From Microvirga calopogonii (GTDB lineage Bacteria > Pseudomonadota > Alphaproteobacteria > Rhizobiales > Beijerinckiaceae): a DNA stretch of 38,169 nucleotides. The notes below the pieces were generated by a model. It was given only the letters and a program-made list of their open reading frames with translations, had not been told where the DNA came from and made no database searches. The position numbers and the translations under genes were made by a program. The stretch's first letter is position 1. Every line of letters begins with the position of its first letter. Positions 1-7,551 of the stretch are shown one piece after another. The stretch is from positions 1 to 38,169 of the forward strand of contig NZ_QDGA01000046.1 of NCBI RefSeq assembly GCF_003347665.1, given 5' to 3'.

Positions 1-345
1 ATGATGACAGAGATGATGAAGGATGCGGCCGGTCCGGGCCGTGGTGGGCGCATGTCGCGCCAGCGCAAACGCGAGGCGGTTCTGCGGCTGCTGCGCGGTG
101 AGGATCTGGACACGGTCTCGCGCTCCCTGGGCGTGACGGCCGCCACGCTGAGCGGCTGGCGCGATGCTTTCCTGGCAGCCGGCGAGGCCAGTCTCGCCAC
201 CCGGCTGGCCACCGGTGAGGCGCTGGGGACTGAGCGGCTCAAGGCCCGGCTCGGCGAGATGCTGCTGGAGCGTGAGCTGCTGGAGGCCAAGATTGCCCTT
301 CTGGAGGGCGGCCGCCCTTTAGCTCAGAGGAGGTCGAGGCGATGA
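1..345 (+). CDS. IS3-family transposase OrfA (helix-turn-helix subunit)
   Basis: A 114-aa basic protein whose residues 17-60 form a helix-turn-helix of the IS3 OrfA/transposase_8 type (RQRKREAVLRLLRGEDL, then SLGVTAATLSGW). The C-terminal half (about 75-105) is a leucine-rich amphipathic helix, as in OrfA dimerisation segments. The family binds the terminal repeats and works with the DDE subunit encoded next. The stop overlaps the orfB start in an ATGA at 342-345. The start is at the very edge of the window; a second ATG at base 4 and others at 13 and 16 are possible starts. Confidence 0.85.
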   Translation: MMTEMMKDAAGPGRGGRMSRQRKREAVLRLLRGEDLDTVSRSLGVTAATLSGWRDAFLAAGEASLATRLATGEALGTERLKARLGEMLLERELLEAKIALLEGGRPLAQRRSRR

Positions 346-1226
346 GCCGGGCCCTCTCGCCGAGCAGCGGCCGGCCCTATGGCTTGGCGCGTGTCTGCCG
401 GATCTGGCGCGTGGCCCGGGCGAGCGTCTACCGGCAGCGTCAGCCGCAGACGGACCGGCGGCGCCGCGGCCCGGTCGGACCGCTGTCCGATCCAGTGCTC
501 ACAACCGAGATCCGTGCCGTCCTGGCCGCCAGTCCGTTCCATGGCGAGGGGCATCGGAAAGTTTGGGCCCGCCTGCGCCTGAAGGGCATCCGCACCTCGC
601 TCCGCCGTGTGTTGCGGCTGATGCGCGAGCACGACCTGCTGGCGCCGTCCCGGATGGGGGCGCCGCGTGGGCCGCGCAACCACGACGGCACGATCATTCC
701 GGCAACCATCGACACCCTGTGGGGCACCGACATGACCACCGCTTGGACTGGCGAAGGGCAAGCTGCCGTGTTCGTGGCGGTCGATCACTACAGTGCCGAG
801 TGCGTCGGCATTCATGCCAGTCGCCAAGCCACCCGCTTTGAAGCTCTCGAGCCGCTGCGCCAGGGCGTACGCGAGCACTTTGGCGGCTTTAGCAAAGGGA
901 TTGCTTCAGGCCTGTCGATCCGGCACGACCATGGCAGCCAATACATGTCGCGAGCATTCCAGGACGAGTTGCGGTTCCTTGGGATCGAGAGTTCGCCGGC
1001 CTTTGTGCAGGCTCCTGAAGGCAATGGCTGTGCGGAGCGGTTCATCCGCACCCTGAAGGAAAACCTGCTGTGGGTGCGCTCGTTCGAAACCATCGAGGAG
1101 TTGCGCCAGGCGCTGCTGACCTTCCGAGAAACCTACAACTCCACCTGGCTGATAGCCCGGCACGGATTTCAGACGCCGAAAGCCGTCCGGCACAACCAGC
1201 TTCCATCCGCGGCCCTCGCCGCGTAG
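342..1226 (+). CDS. IS3-family transposase OrfB (DDE integrase)
   Basis: A 294-aa protein with an HTH_21-like N-terminal part and an rve integrase core. The catalytic triad is visible as D130 (LWGTDMT), D196 (RHDHGSQY) and E232 (GNGCAERFIRTLKE), giving the DD(35)E spacing of IS3. It catalyses cutting and joining of the IS ends. Many IS3 elements make an OrfAB fusion by frameshifting at an A-rich slippery site. Here I see no such site at the junction. Instead an AGAGGAGG Shine-Dalgarno lies about 9 nt before the ATG, and the start overlaps the orfA stop, so separate, coupled translation is likely. The full length suggests it is intact. Confidence 0.9.
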   Translation: MSRALSPSSGRPYGLARVCRIWRVARASVYRQRQPQTDRRRRGPVGPLSDPVLTTEIRAVLAASPFHGEGHRKVWARLRLKGIRTSLRRVLRLMREHDLLAPSRMGAPRGPRNHDGTIIPATIDTLWGTDMTTAWTGEGQAAVFVAVDHYSAECVGIHASRQATRFEALEPLRQGVREHFGGFSKGIASGLSIRHDHGSQYMSRAFQDELRFLGIESSPAFVQAPEGNGCAERFIRTLKENLLWVRSFETIEELRQALLTFRETYNSTWLIARHGFQTPKAVRHNQLPSAALAA

Positions 1227-1792
1227 GCTTCAATCCGGTGTCTCAAAAACTGCGGGCGGTACAGAATATCGTCTTTCGTCTGGATCTTCGCCTCGTCCAT
1301 AGCCCTGAGATAAGCCAGGACGGCGGTCAGCCCCTTGGCGTCATCGCCAATGCCAGGAGCCATGAGCTTAGTGCCTTCGCGGCGGACCTTTACCTCCGTA
1401 CCTTCCGGGAACACCGTATCCAGATGGGCGATGACGGCAACAAACTTCCCGTCACTCGCTGTTCCCTTCCGGATGGCAAGCACGTTGCCTTCCTCATCGA
1501 TTTCAACATTTGAAAGGCCCAGATCGGCGAGCTTTTTCCGGTAGGCTTCCGCTCTGACCTTTTCCTTGAATGGAGGAGAGGGAATCTCAGTAATCTCGAT
1601 CAGTTCAGAAACAATTTTCTCGTGATCGCGGTCAAAGATTGCGGCCGCAGATTTGAACTTTGGATTGGCGATGATCGAGCTTGCAACGTCAGCATGATTG
1701 GTTGACTTGGGGGCCTGTGCGACGGCTACCGTCGCTGAGGCAGTCGATAAGGCGAGCAACCCTACTGCCGTGCACAACACTCTCTTATTCAT
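1169..1792 (-). pseudogene. M20-family metallopeptidase, C-terminus removed by the IS3 element
   Basis: The protein starts at ATG 1792 with an AGGGA ribosome-binding site just upstream. It has a signal peptide (MNKRVLCTAVGLLALSTASA, cleavage near VAQA). The N-terminal part of an M20 zinc peptidase follows: ITEIPSPPFKE, the metal-binding HLDTVFPEGT, and GIGDDAKGL with its metal-bridging aspartate. Family members run to about 400 residues or more. Here similarity ends after QTKDDILY, and the last roughly 30 codons come from the IS3 right end. The catalytic dimerisation domain and remaining metal ligands are lost, so a secreted dipeptidase-like enzyme has been inactivated. The rest of the gene would be expected left of the IS, outside the window. 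Confidence 0.85.
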
Positions 1793-2112
1793 AATTCCCT
1801 CATTCTTCGCGATGACATGTGCCAGCGTCCGTGGAGAAAATATTTCGAACTTCGAAATATTACCGCTGCTGGTGCGCAGCTGTTCCTCCAAATCAGTGCG
1901 GCACTTCCGAATGAAAGAATCTTTCTCCCATGAGGACAAGGCTAAAAGTAAAGATCCAGCGCTCAGATAGTGTGTGCAGATTGCATAGCTTTTCGGCAGA
2001 GATCGTACTTTAACGCTCGCATCGCTGCCCTATCTTCTGTGAGTTGTCCTGCCACATCCGAGGTTCTTCGCGATGATTTTGGATGGCAGTGCTTGGAAAG
2101 CGCAATCGCATG

Positions 2113-2139
2113 ACATAGAAAAGGGCAGCGACGCTGCCC
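2113..2139 (-). terminator. Rho-independent terminator on the minus strand
   Basis: On the minus strand GGGCAGC-GTC-GCTGCCC is a perfect 7-bp stem (2123-2139) followed by TTTTCT. It could end transcripts of the minus-strand gene at 2321-2791. On the plus strand the hairpin lacks a T-run. Confidence 0.6.
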
Positions 2140-2141
2140 GA

Positions 2142-2170
2142 TTGATCTTGCCCATAGTTCGGGCTATCTA
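2142..2170 (+). promoter_or_regulatory. Candidate sigma-70 promoter for the small RNA
   Basis: TTGATC at 2142-2147 and TATCTA at 2165-2170 are separated by exactly 17 bp. Transcription would start near 2177, directly before a structured stretch that ends in a terminator. Confidence 0.5.
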
Positions 2171-2176
2171 TTGCAT

Positions 2177-2263
2177 TGCAACACGGCGATTGGCGTCGCA
2201 GCGTTGCCGCCCTTCTTGGGCGTTTCCTCCCTAAACGTAGGGCCGCCTTGAGCGGCCTTTTTT
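2177..2263 (+). ncRNA. Putative small RNA with a CCTCCC loop (suhB / alpha-r14-like)
   Basis: About 87 nt between a good promoter and a strong terminator, with no ORF. It folds as a 5' stem in which GCAAC (2178-2182) pairs with GTTGC near 2203-2207 around an inner GCGA/TCGC helix. Next come a CGCCC/GGGCG hairpin (2208-2222) or, alternatively, a CGTTT/AAACG hairpin (2221-2237) exposing CCTCCCT in its loop. The terminator stem is last. An exposed anti-Shine-Dalgarno CCTCC loop before the terminator is the hallmark I recall for the alphaproteobacterial suhB/alpha-r14 family, whose members pair with ribosome-binding sites. The family assignment is from memory and not tested against a covariance model. 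Confidence 0.5.
2241..2263 (+). terminator. Rho-independent terminator of the small RNA
   Basis: GGCCGC (2241-2246), loop CTTGA, GCGGCC (2252-2257), then six T residues (2258-2263). A textbook plus-strand terminator with no protein gene directly upstream, which supports a non-coding transcript. Confidence 0.85.
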
Positions 2264-2320
2264 GTGCTCAGTAAGCTAACTCCCAGTCGACGCCGGGCAA
2301 TAGCAAAAAGTCGTATGCTC

Positions 2321-2791
2321 TTACCATGCGACCCGGGGAAGCCTGCGCTTCCATTTCTGGCCCCTTGGCAAGTCCGCGACCGTTTTCGGCATCGCTCTTT
2401 GCCGCTTCACAGTGGCAAGAATAGCCGCCGGCAAGACAGTTAGAGCCTCTTCGATCGTGATCGGCTCACTCGCCACTTCTTCGGACAGGCTGTCTGTAGC
2501 TGCCTCAGGCCCGACCATCCGCCTCGGTTTTATGACCCGACGCTTCTTAGGACGTGCCTCGACAGGCTTCTGCGGCGCGAAGCTCTCGACGATACTCGGC
2601 AATACCCGCCGCTTTGGCGAAGCACCTTCTGAAGCACCAATCGATTTGCCATCGCTATCTCGTAGCTCTCGCCTTGGAGCAGCTTCCGTCGGCTTAGGAT
2701 CAAGAATGAACCGCTGAAACGTTGAAGCTTTCTGGGAGGGTAGGCGGGACCGTTTCACTTCGAAAGTAAAATGAGATGTTGATTTCTTCAT
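2321..2791 (-). CDS. Hypothetical basic, low-complexity protein
   Basis: A protein of about 156 aa rich in Lys, Arg, Pro and Ala, with clusters such as KPVEARPKKRRVIKPRR near residues 75-90. It has no signal peptide, membrane segment or recognisable domain. The middle is probably disordered, and a short predicted helix (ITIEEALTVLPAAILATVKRQ) sits near the C-terminus. The ATG at 2791 is preceded by an in-frame GTG at 2794; either could be the start, and the ribosome-binding site is weak. The gene is monocistronic, and a minus-strand terminator lies 180 bp downstream. I do not recognise the family. Confidence 0.5.
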   Translation of the reverse strand: MKKSTSHFTFEVKRSRLPSQKASTFQRFILDPKPTEAAPRRELRDSDGKSIGASEGASPKRRVLPSIVESFAPQKPVEARPKKRRVIKPRRMVGPEAATDSLSEEVASEPITIEEALTVLPAAILATVKRQRAMPKTVADLPRGQKWKRRLPRVAW

Positions 2792-2969
2792 CACTTCAAT
2801 TCTGTGGGGTCTAAGTTAGCGACCCAAATGCTTGGAAATCGGAAAGTGATACTCATCACTGGGTCAATCATCTGATCCGAGAAGTACAGGTCCAGGTAAA
2901 ACCCCTGGAAGTGCCCCGATCAGGCTTGCAGCCTCATACCACGGCTCGATTTCAAGGCAATCCCCCAAC

Positions 2970-4376
2970 ATGCTCGATCTGTTTGATGCGGCTGGCGACC
3001 TCTCGGCCGCCATCGAAGCTCTCCATGCCGCCACAGCCCTCTATACGGCAGAACCCGTGGTCGACGTTCTGCTCGATCGGATCGGCTGGCCGGATGCCGA
3101 CGGCAGGCTGGTCGACCCCAGCGCTGGTGACGGCATGTCCATGGTCCGGGCTCTCAGTCGTCTTGACCTCGCGCCCGGTGATTTCCGGGAGGTCGCCCGT
3201 GTTCAGGGCTGGGAGCTTCATCCCGGCGCCATGCGGTCCGCCCGGGAGCGTGTGCAATCCCATCTCATCAGCAACGGCTGGTCGACCGCCTCTGCCTACA
3301 AAGCTGCCCTTGCTATCGTTCACCACGGTGACTTCCTGACCGGAGGCCCCGCGCCTGGTACCTTCCGCTTCTGTGCAGGTAATCCCCCTTACCTGCGCTA
3401 CGTCCACCTGCCTGAGGTGCTGAAGGATCTCTACCGGCCCATCCTGCCGGATTTCGCCCGTGGCGACCTTCTCCACGCATTCCTCGACCGCTGCGTCTAC
3501 AACATGCCGCCCGACGGCATCATCGGCTTCGTCACGTCGGACCGGATCTGGGTGAACGACACGGCCGCCAACCTGCGCAAGCAACTCGGCCACAAGGTCG
3601 GCATCGACCACATCTCCAGGCTCGATCCGAGCTCCAGCTTCTACATGCCCAAAACCCGCCGAAAAGGGACACCTCCCCGTATCCACCCGGTGGAAGTCGT
3701 GCTCACACCCTCAGGACAGGCCAGGATCCCTCTGGGAAAACAACCTGTTTCGCCGGACGGCTCCCTGGATCACCATGATGGGCCGACCCTCGCCGATATC
3801 GCCACCGTCCGCCTCGCCCCATGGCTCGGACCGCACGGGATATTCACCATCGACGCTCACCAGGTCGGCCGGCTCCCCGATGCAGATCTTGTGCCTGCGG
3901 TGGACAGCGACGACATCGATCCTGCCACCGATGCCTTGCGGCCGGCGACCCGCTACGCCATTCGCACCCTCAAGGACTGCGAGCCTACAGGTGCAGTAAA
4001 AGACCACCTGCAAACAACAATGGTCCGCATGCCCAAGCGCGGGCAAAAGGGACGCTGGTGGATGCCTCCTGAATCGATCACCTTGCCTCTCGATCGGCCG
4101 GCCCTGCTGATCCCCCGCATCGGGCGCAAGATCCGGACCATACGGCTGGAGCCGGGCATTCTGCCGATCAATCACAACCTCTATGTGGTCTCCGCCGGTC
4201 CAGATCACTCGCTCGAAACCATTCAAGAAGTCCTGCAGAGTGAGGAGACCCAAACGTGGGTCTTGAGAAATGCCCCGCCCGTTGAGAATGGCTATCTCGA
4301 CATCAGGGCAGGGCTGCTGCGCCGGATTCCTATTCCCGGATCTTTGAGCCCGAAGACGTCAAACGTCCAAGGCTAA
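2970..4376 (+). CDS. Orphan N6-adenine DNA methyltransferase (class I, NPPY type)
   Basis: A 468-aa protein with the signature of SAM-dependent N6-adenine methyltransferases: motif I DPSAGDGMSM (49-58), which binds the methyl donor, HGDFL (119-123), and the catalytic motif IV GNPPYLRY (137-144). The C-terminal half probably holds the target-recognition region, as in Eco57I-like or TaqI-like enzymes. Its expected reaction is methyl transfer to adenine in DNA. No restriction endonuclease gene lies next to it, so it is either orphan or part of a system not recognised here. It heads a same-strand run of small unknown genes. The ATG at 2970 has only a weak upstream ribosome-binding site. Target sequence unknown; an RNA target cannot be excluded. 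Confidence 0.8.
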   Translation: MLDLFDAAGDLSAAIEALHAATALYTAEPVVDVLLDRIGWPDADGRLVDPSAGDGMSMVRALSRLDLAPGDFREVARVQGWELHPGAMRSARERVQSHLISNGWSTASAYKAALAIVHHGDFLTGGPAPGTFRFCAGNPPYLRYVHLPEVLKDLYRPILPDFARGDLLHAFLDRCVYNMPPDGIIGFVTSDRIWVNDTAANLRKQLGHKVGIDHISRLDPSSSFYMPKTRRKGTPPRIHPVEVVLTPSGQARIPLGKQPVSPDGSLDHHDGPTLADIATVRLAPWLGPHGIFTIDAHQVGRLPDADLVPAVDSDDIDPATDALRPATRYAIRTLKDCEPTGAVKDHLQTTMVRMPKRGQKGRWWMPPESITLPLDRPALLIPRIGRKIRTIRLEPGILPINHNLYVVSAGPDHSLETIQEVLQSEETQTWVLRNAPPVENGYLDIRAGLLRRIPIPGSLSPKTSNVQG

Positions 4377-4413
4377 ACCCCAAAAGCTGGATCCAAGGAA
4401 AAGGCACGCGGCC

Positions 4414-4764
4414 ATGACCACTTGCATTTTTACCGACAATCTCAACTGCCGCGGTCAATTCCGCCGACTGCGTTCTGTCCGCGATGCCCTCGACCAGATC
4501 CATGCATCGTTCGGCACAGTTAAGGAACTGACTGTTCTAGATGGCAGTGACCGCATTCTGGCCTTCATCCCGACCCGCACAACGAGCGGGGAACTCAAGG
4601 TCTGGGACTACCGCACCAGCAAGTTCGCGGATCCTAAGATTCTTTTGCGCTCCGGTGCGCTCTTCGCCTCATCCGTCGCCAGCGACGAAATGCAGGAAGC
4701 CTTTCAGCGCGAGATTCTCGACCGCGAAATCTCTGGCGCTGCGCCATTGCCGCTGGCCGCCTGA
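4414..4764 (+). CDS. Hypothetical protein
   Basis: A 116-aa protein with no domain I recognise, predicted soluble alpha/beta. It starts 37 nt after the methyltransferase with AAGG upstream of the ATG, and 26 nt separate it from the next gene, so it is probably in the same operon. A short hydrophobic strand (LTVLDGSDRILAFIP, about residues 38-53) and a C-terminal helix ending in PLPLAA are the only visible features. Confidence 0.7.
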   Translation: MTTCIFTDNLNCRGQFRRLRSVRDALDQIHASFGTVKELTVLDGSDRILAFIPTRTTSGELKVWDYRTSKFADPKILLRSGALFASSVASDEMQEAFQREILDREISGAAPLPLAA

Positions 4765-4790
4765 TCTTTCCTCCATCTCAGGACTATTCC

Positions 4791-5360
4791 ATGAGCGCTC
4801 TTGATGAGAAGCGTCGGCTTGCGGCTGACGAAGAATGCAGCATGTTCGATTTCGGCTATGAGGTTAAGGACGCCTCCGGTTGGGAGTGGACGACCCCAGG
4901 TAACCACTGGGAGAAGCCGATCTTCTTCTTCGGAGATGATCGTGACGCCCCATCGATCCGGGGCACCTTTCACATCACGTTTCATGATGGATCGGACGAG
5001 ATCGCAGAATCTCACGTGAACATCCTCGGCGACGTGATCCAGGGTCACTCATCACCTCAACTTTCGAACCGAGCGACCACAAACGATGGCCCTGACACGA
5101 AGATCGTGAAGGTCGTCTATAAGGTTGTGGCCCTGATGCCTGCCGCCGACGCCCATTGGTCGCAGCACTCGAGGGCCGAAAAAGCCCTGAGTGAAATCAA
5201 TGAGGGCGGCTGGATCGGGTGCGAGATCGTCGCCTCGGTTGAGAACATTCCCGATGACCAGGTACGCGACGAACTTCTCGCAATCGGAAACGACGGCGCC
5301 TTCTTTGATGACGTCCTCAACCTTGATGAAGACGCTTCCGCCACATCACACCAGGAGTAA
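4791..5360 (+). CDS. Hypothetical acidic protein
   Basis: A 189-aa acidic protein preceded by AGGA about 8 nt before the ATG. The N-terminal half contains aromatic strands (WEWTTPGNHWEKPIFFFGDD, about 31-50) and GTFHITFHDGSDEIAESHVN, suggesting a beta-rich domain. The C-terminus (FFDDVLNLDEDA) is strongly acidic. No signal peptide or membrane segment. Its stop lies 5 nt before the GTG start of the PP-loop gene, and the ribosome-binding site of that gene (AGGAG) is inside this one, so the two are translationally linked. Family not recognised. Confidence 0.7.
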   Translation: MSALDEKRRLAADEECSMFDFGYEVKDASGWEWTTPGNHWEKPIFFFGDDRDAPSIRGTFHITFHDGSDEIAESHVNILGDVIQGHSSPQLSNRATTNDGPDTKIVKVVYKVVALMPAADAHWSQHSRAEKALSEINEGGWIGCEIVASVENIPDDQVRDELLAIGNDGAFFDDVLNLDEDASATSHQE

Positions 5361-5365
5361 ACCTC

Positions 5366-6409
5366 GTGGAACAGCTTGCTCTGTTTTCGTTCTCGGAGCC
5401 GCCACCCGTGGATACGCCTCAGGATCTAGCTGAGAAGCCAGACCTCTCTTCCTACGACTACTACATAGTCGCCTTCAGCGGAGGCAAGGATAGCTGTTCG
5501 GCATTGCTTCATTTGCTCGAGTCAGGCGTCGATCGGTCTCGTGTCGAACTATTCCATCACGATGTAGATGGTAAGAACCCGTTTTTCGATTGGCCGGTGA
5601 CAACCTCTTATTGTGAAGCCGTCGCTAAAGCGTTCGGCATCCAGATCTACATGAGCTGGCGCGAGGGAGGATTCCTACGCGAAATGCTGCGCAATGGGAC
5701 ACCGACTGCTCCTGTGATCTTCGAAAAGCCCGATGGAACCCTCGGAAAAGCAGGGGGTGAGGGGCCTATTGGAACGAGATTGCGCTTCCCCCAGGTCACT
5801 GCGAATCTTCAAACTCGCTATTGCAGCGCCGCCACTAAAATCGACGTGGGAGCGGCCGCTCTTAGAGGGCAAGATCGATTTCTAGGTAAACGCACACTGT
5901 TCATCACAGGCGAGCGTGCTCAGGAAAGCGCAGCGCGATCCCGCTACAAGTCTCTCGAACGTCACCGCTCAGATACCCGTGATGGAACGCGACGTGCCCG
6001 TCACATCGATCATTGGCGTCCAGTTCTGCAATGGTCTGAGGAGGAAGTATGGGCGATCATGAAGCGGCACGGACTTAACCCACATCCGTGCTACTGGCTG
6101 GGGCTTTCCAGAGCTTCATGTGCCTTTTGTATCTTCGGGGGCGCCGACCAATGGGCCACGCTTCAGTATATCTGGCCTGAGCGCTTCGAGATTGTTGCAA
6201 ACTACGAAGAACAATTCGGCGTCACAATCAAGCGAAACATGAGCGTGCGCGAACTTGCCGCGAAGGGCAAACCCTACGGTCCGGCTCTTGCCTCACCTGA
6301 GATCGCACGCTTGGCGCTTTCCGAGACGTATAGTGTGCCAGTTTTGATCGACCCCACCACATGGACGTACCCTCCCGGTGCGTTCGGCGAAAGTGGCGGT
6401 CCGAGTTGA
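5366..6409 (+). CDS. PAPS-reductase-like PP-loop protein (phage/plasmid type)
   Basis: A 347-aa protein of the adenine-nucleotide alpha-hydrolase (PP-loop) superfamily. The PP-loop AFSGGKDS lies at 36-43, RYCSAATK at 151-158, the TGERAQESAARS segment at 181-192 matches the 'G-R-ES-R' motif of phage PAPS-reductase-like proteins, and HPCYWLG (240-246) with CAFC (252-255) offers cysteines for a metal or Fe-S site. True assimilatory CysH acts with thioredoxin on PAPS. This form lacks the usual C-terminal ECGLH motif, and no sulfate-assimilation genes are nearby, so a role in nucleic-acid thiolation or base modification is at least as plausible. The start is GTG with AGGAG 8-12 nt upstream. It lies within a tight run of unknown genes. 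Confidence 0.8.
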   Translation: MEQLALFSFSEPPPVDTPQDLAEKPDLSSYDYYIVAFSGGKDSCSALLHLLESGVDRSRVELFHHDVDGKNPFFDWPVTTSYCEAVAKAFGIQIYMSWREGGFLREMLRNGTPTAPVIFEKPDGTLGKAGGEGPIGTRLRFPQVTANLQTRYCSAATKIDVGAAALRGQDRFLGKRTLFITGERAQESAARSRYKSLERHRSDTRDGTRRARHIDHWRPVLQWSEEEVWAIMKRHGLNPHPCYWLGLSRASCAFCIFGGADQWATLQYIWPERFEIVANYEEQFGVTIKRNMSVRELAAKGKPYGPALASPEIARLALSETYSVPVLIDPTTWTYPPGAFGESGGPS

Positions 6410-6417
6410 GGATCCTT

Positions 6418-7044
6418 ATGCCCCACATTCTCAAATCATATGTCGCCACGATGAGCAGCCCGGATGGCAGCGAGCAGACGGTGACCGCTGAGGTCGAAAG
6501 CTGCCCCGGTTACACGATGCTCGACGACCTGGGAGAGATTCTTCGAACGGCACGGAAGAGATGCGCTGCAAGTGTCGTCGACTACGACAGCTTCACATCG
6601 GACAGCGAGTACCTGAACACGCTCGACGCCAAGGGCGCCGAGTATCACGTCGTGTCGATCCGGAAACCAGGTCAGCCCGTTAGGTTCGCCTACGAAGGTT
6701 ATGTCGGTGAGAACGACGAGACAATCTTCAGCGGCCCGGTTCTCGCCGTTGATGCCGACGAAGCCGACTTCGCCGCTCGCTGGGGGATCGCTCTTCAAGC
6801 AGGAACCCTCAAAGGGAGCGCCTTTTTCGATCCGGAACTCTTTTCCGAGGCTCTGGAAGCCGTCGAGGTTGTCCGCTGCAGCGATCACCCTGTCAGCCTC
6901 CCGGAACTCGTCAGCAGCGCTCGCACCCTCATAGCCGCCAATGAACGTGGCGAGCCAATCTCTGACTTGCTCGACGAGCTCGCGGTTCTGACCGCCCTTG
7001 TCCCCATCCACACTCCAGAAGCCGTACCTGCGGCGAAGGACTGA
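6418..7044 (+). CDS. Hypothetical protein, paralogue of the protein at 7552
   Basis: A 208-aa protein; I chose ATG 6418 because TGAGGA (6407-6412), overlapping the preceding stop codon, is an ideally placed ribosome-binding site. An ATG at 6361 in the same frame lies inside the PP-loop gene and lacks one. Residues 80-127 (SIRKPGQPVRFAYEG, AVDADEADFAARW) align by eye with residues 64-111 of the protein at 7552 (AFRKAGEPVRYKVEG, AIDEEDAEFQCKM), and the following helices also match in spacing, so the two share a domain. Soluble, no membrane segment. Function unknown. Confidence 0.75.
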   Translation: MPHILKSYVATMSSPDGSEQTVTAEVESCPGYTMLDDLGEILRTARKRCAASVVDYDSFTSDSEYLNTLDAKGAEYHVVSIRKPGQPVRFAYEGYVGENDETIFSGPVLAVDADEADFAARWGIALQAGTLKGSAFFDPELFSEALEAVEVVRCSDHPVSLPELVSSARTLIAANERGEPISDLLDELAVLTALVPIHTPEAVPAAKD

Positions 7045-7049
7045 TCGCT

Positions 7050-7508
7050 ATGACCAGCTATTTCATCGACGTGCGCTTTGAGCGCCAATTGAGTGATGAT
7101 CTTCCCATTTTGAACCTGCCGGATGCTGTGGTCCGCGACGAACGGCGCCTCGGCGGCCACCTCGTTCGTCAGTTTGTTGGCGAATTCCAGGAGGCCTACG
7201 ACACCTCATCGGTTGCAGGACACTTCGAAGTGGAGCGGGTCGCTCTCAGCTCCGGTGAGGACATCTGGCGTCATGGCGACCCTGTTCCCCCTTATTCACT
7301 GGAAGAGGTCGTCGCGGAACTCCTGCCTGAGATCGACAAGGTGAAGGGGAGCCTTCCCGAAGAGGTTCAGCACCGCCTCGCGAAGGTGGCTAATCTCCTG
7401 TCCGTCACGCCGGCTGTTTCGCAGGCACAAGCGCCCTCCGGAGAGGAAGGCAAGCCGGTGGATCTTTCCCCGATCACCCGTATCCCGGCTCCCGCCGTCG
7501 CAGCCTGA
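7050..7508 (+). CDS. Hypothetical protein
   Basis: A 152-aa acidic protein starting 5 nt after the preceding stop, with AAGGA about 9 nt upstream, so it is in the same operon. Residues 66-85 contain EDIWRHGDPVPPYSL, which loosely resembles HNVWKPGPSVPPRGL in the protein at 7552; this may be a shared motif or chance. The C-terminal third is Pro/Ala-rich and probably disordered. Not recognised. Confidence 0.7.
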   Translation: MTSYFIDVRFERQLSDDLPILNLPDAVVRDERRLGGHLVRQFVGEFQEAYDTSSVAGHFEVERVALSSGEDIWRHGDPVPPYSLEEVVAELLPEIDKVKGSLPEEVQHRLAKVANLLSVTPAVSQAQAPSGEEGKPVDLSPITRIPAPAVAA

Positions 7509-7551
7509 CTTGTTTCGGGCCCCGTCCTGAATTACACCTTAAAGGGTTCCC

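Larger units (their letters stand above)
1..1260 (+). mobile_element. IS3-family insertion sequence, left end outside the window
   Basis: The element carries an orfA/orfB pair typical of IS3. Its left inverted repeat must lie before base 1. The right boundary is estimated at about 1240-1262, where the reading frame of a disrupted M20 peptidase on the other strand stops looking like that family. The exact terminal repeat and target duplication cannot be defined without the missing left end. Confidence 0.8.

Noticed and set aside
2952..4253. Two minus-strand ORFs of 244 and 180 codons
   Set aside because: Antisense to the methyltransferase with its DPSAGDG and NPPY motifs; no independent support.
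5366..6409. QueC or other 7-deazaguanine synthesis enzyme, to pair with the TGT-like protein
   Set aside because: The PP-loop is shared, but the TGERAQES block and the cysteine arrangement fit PAPS-reductase-like proteins, not QueC, and the two genes are 24 kb apart.
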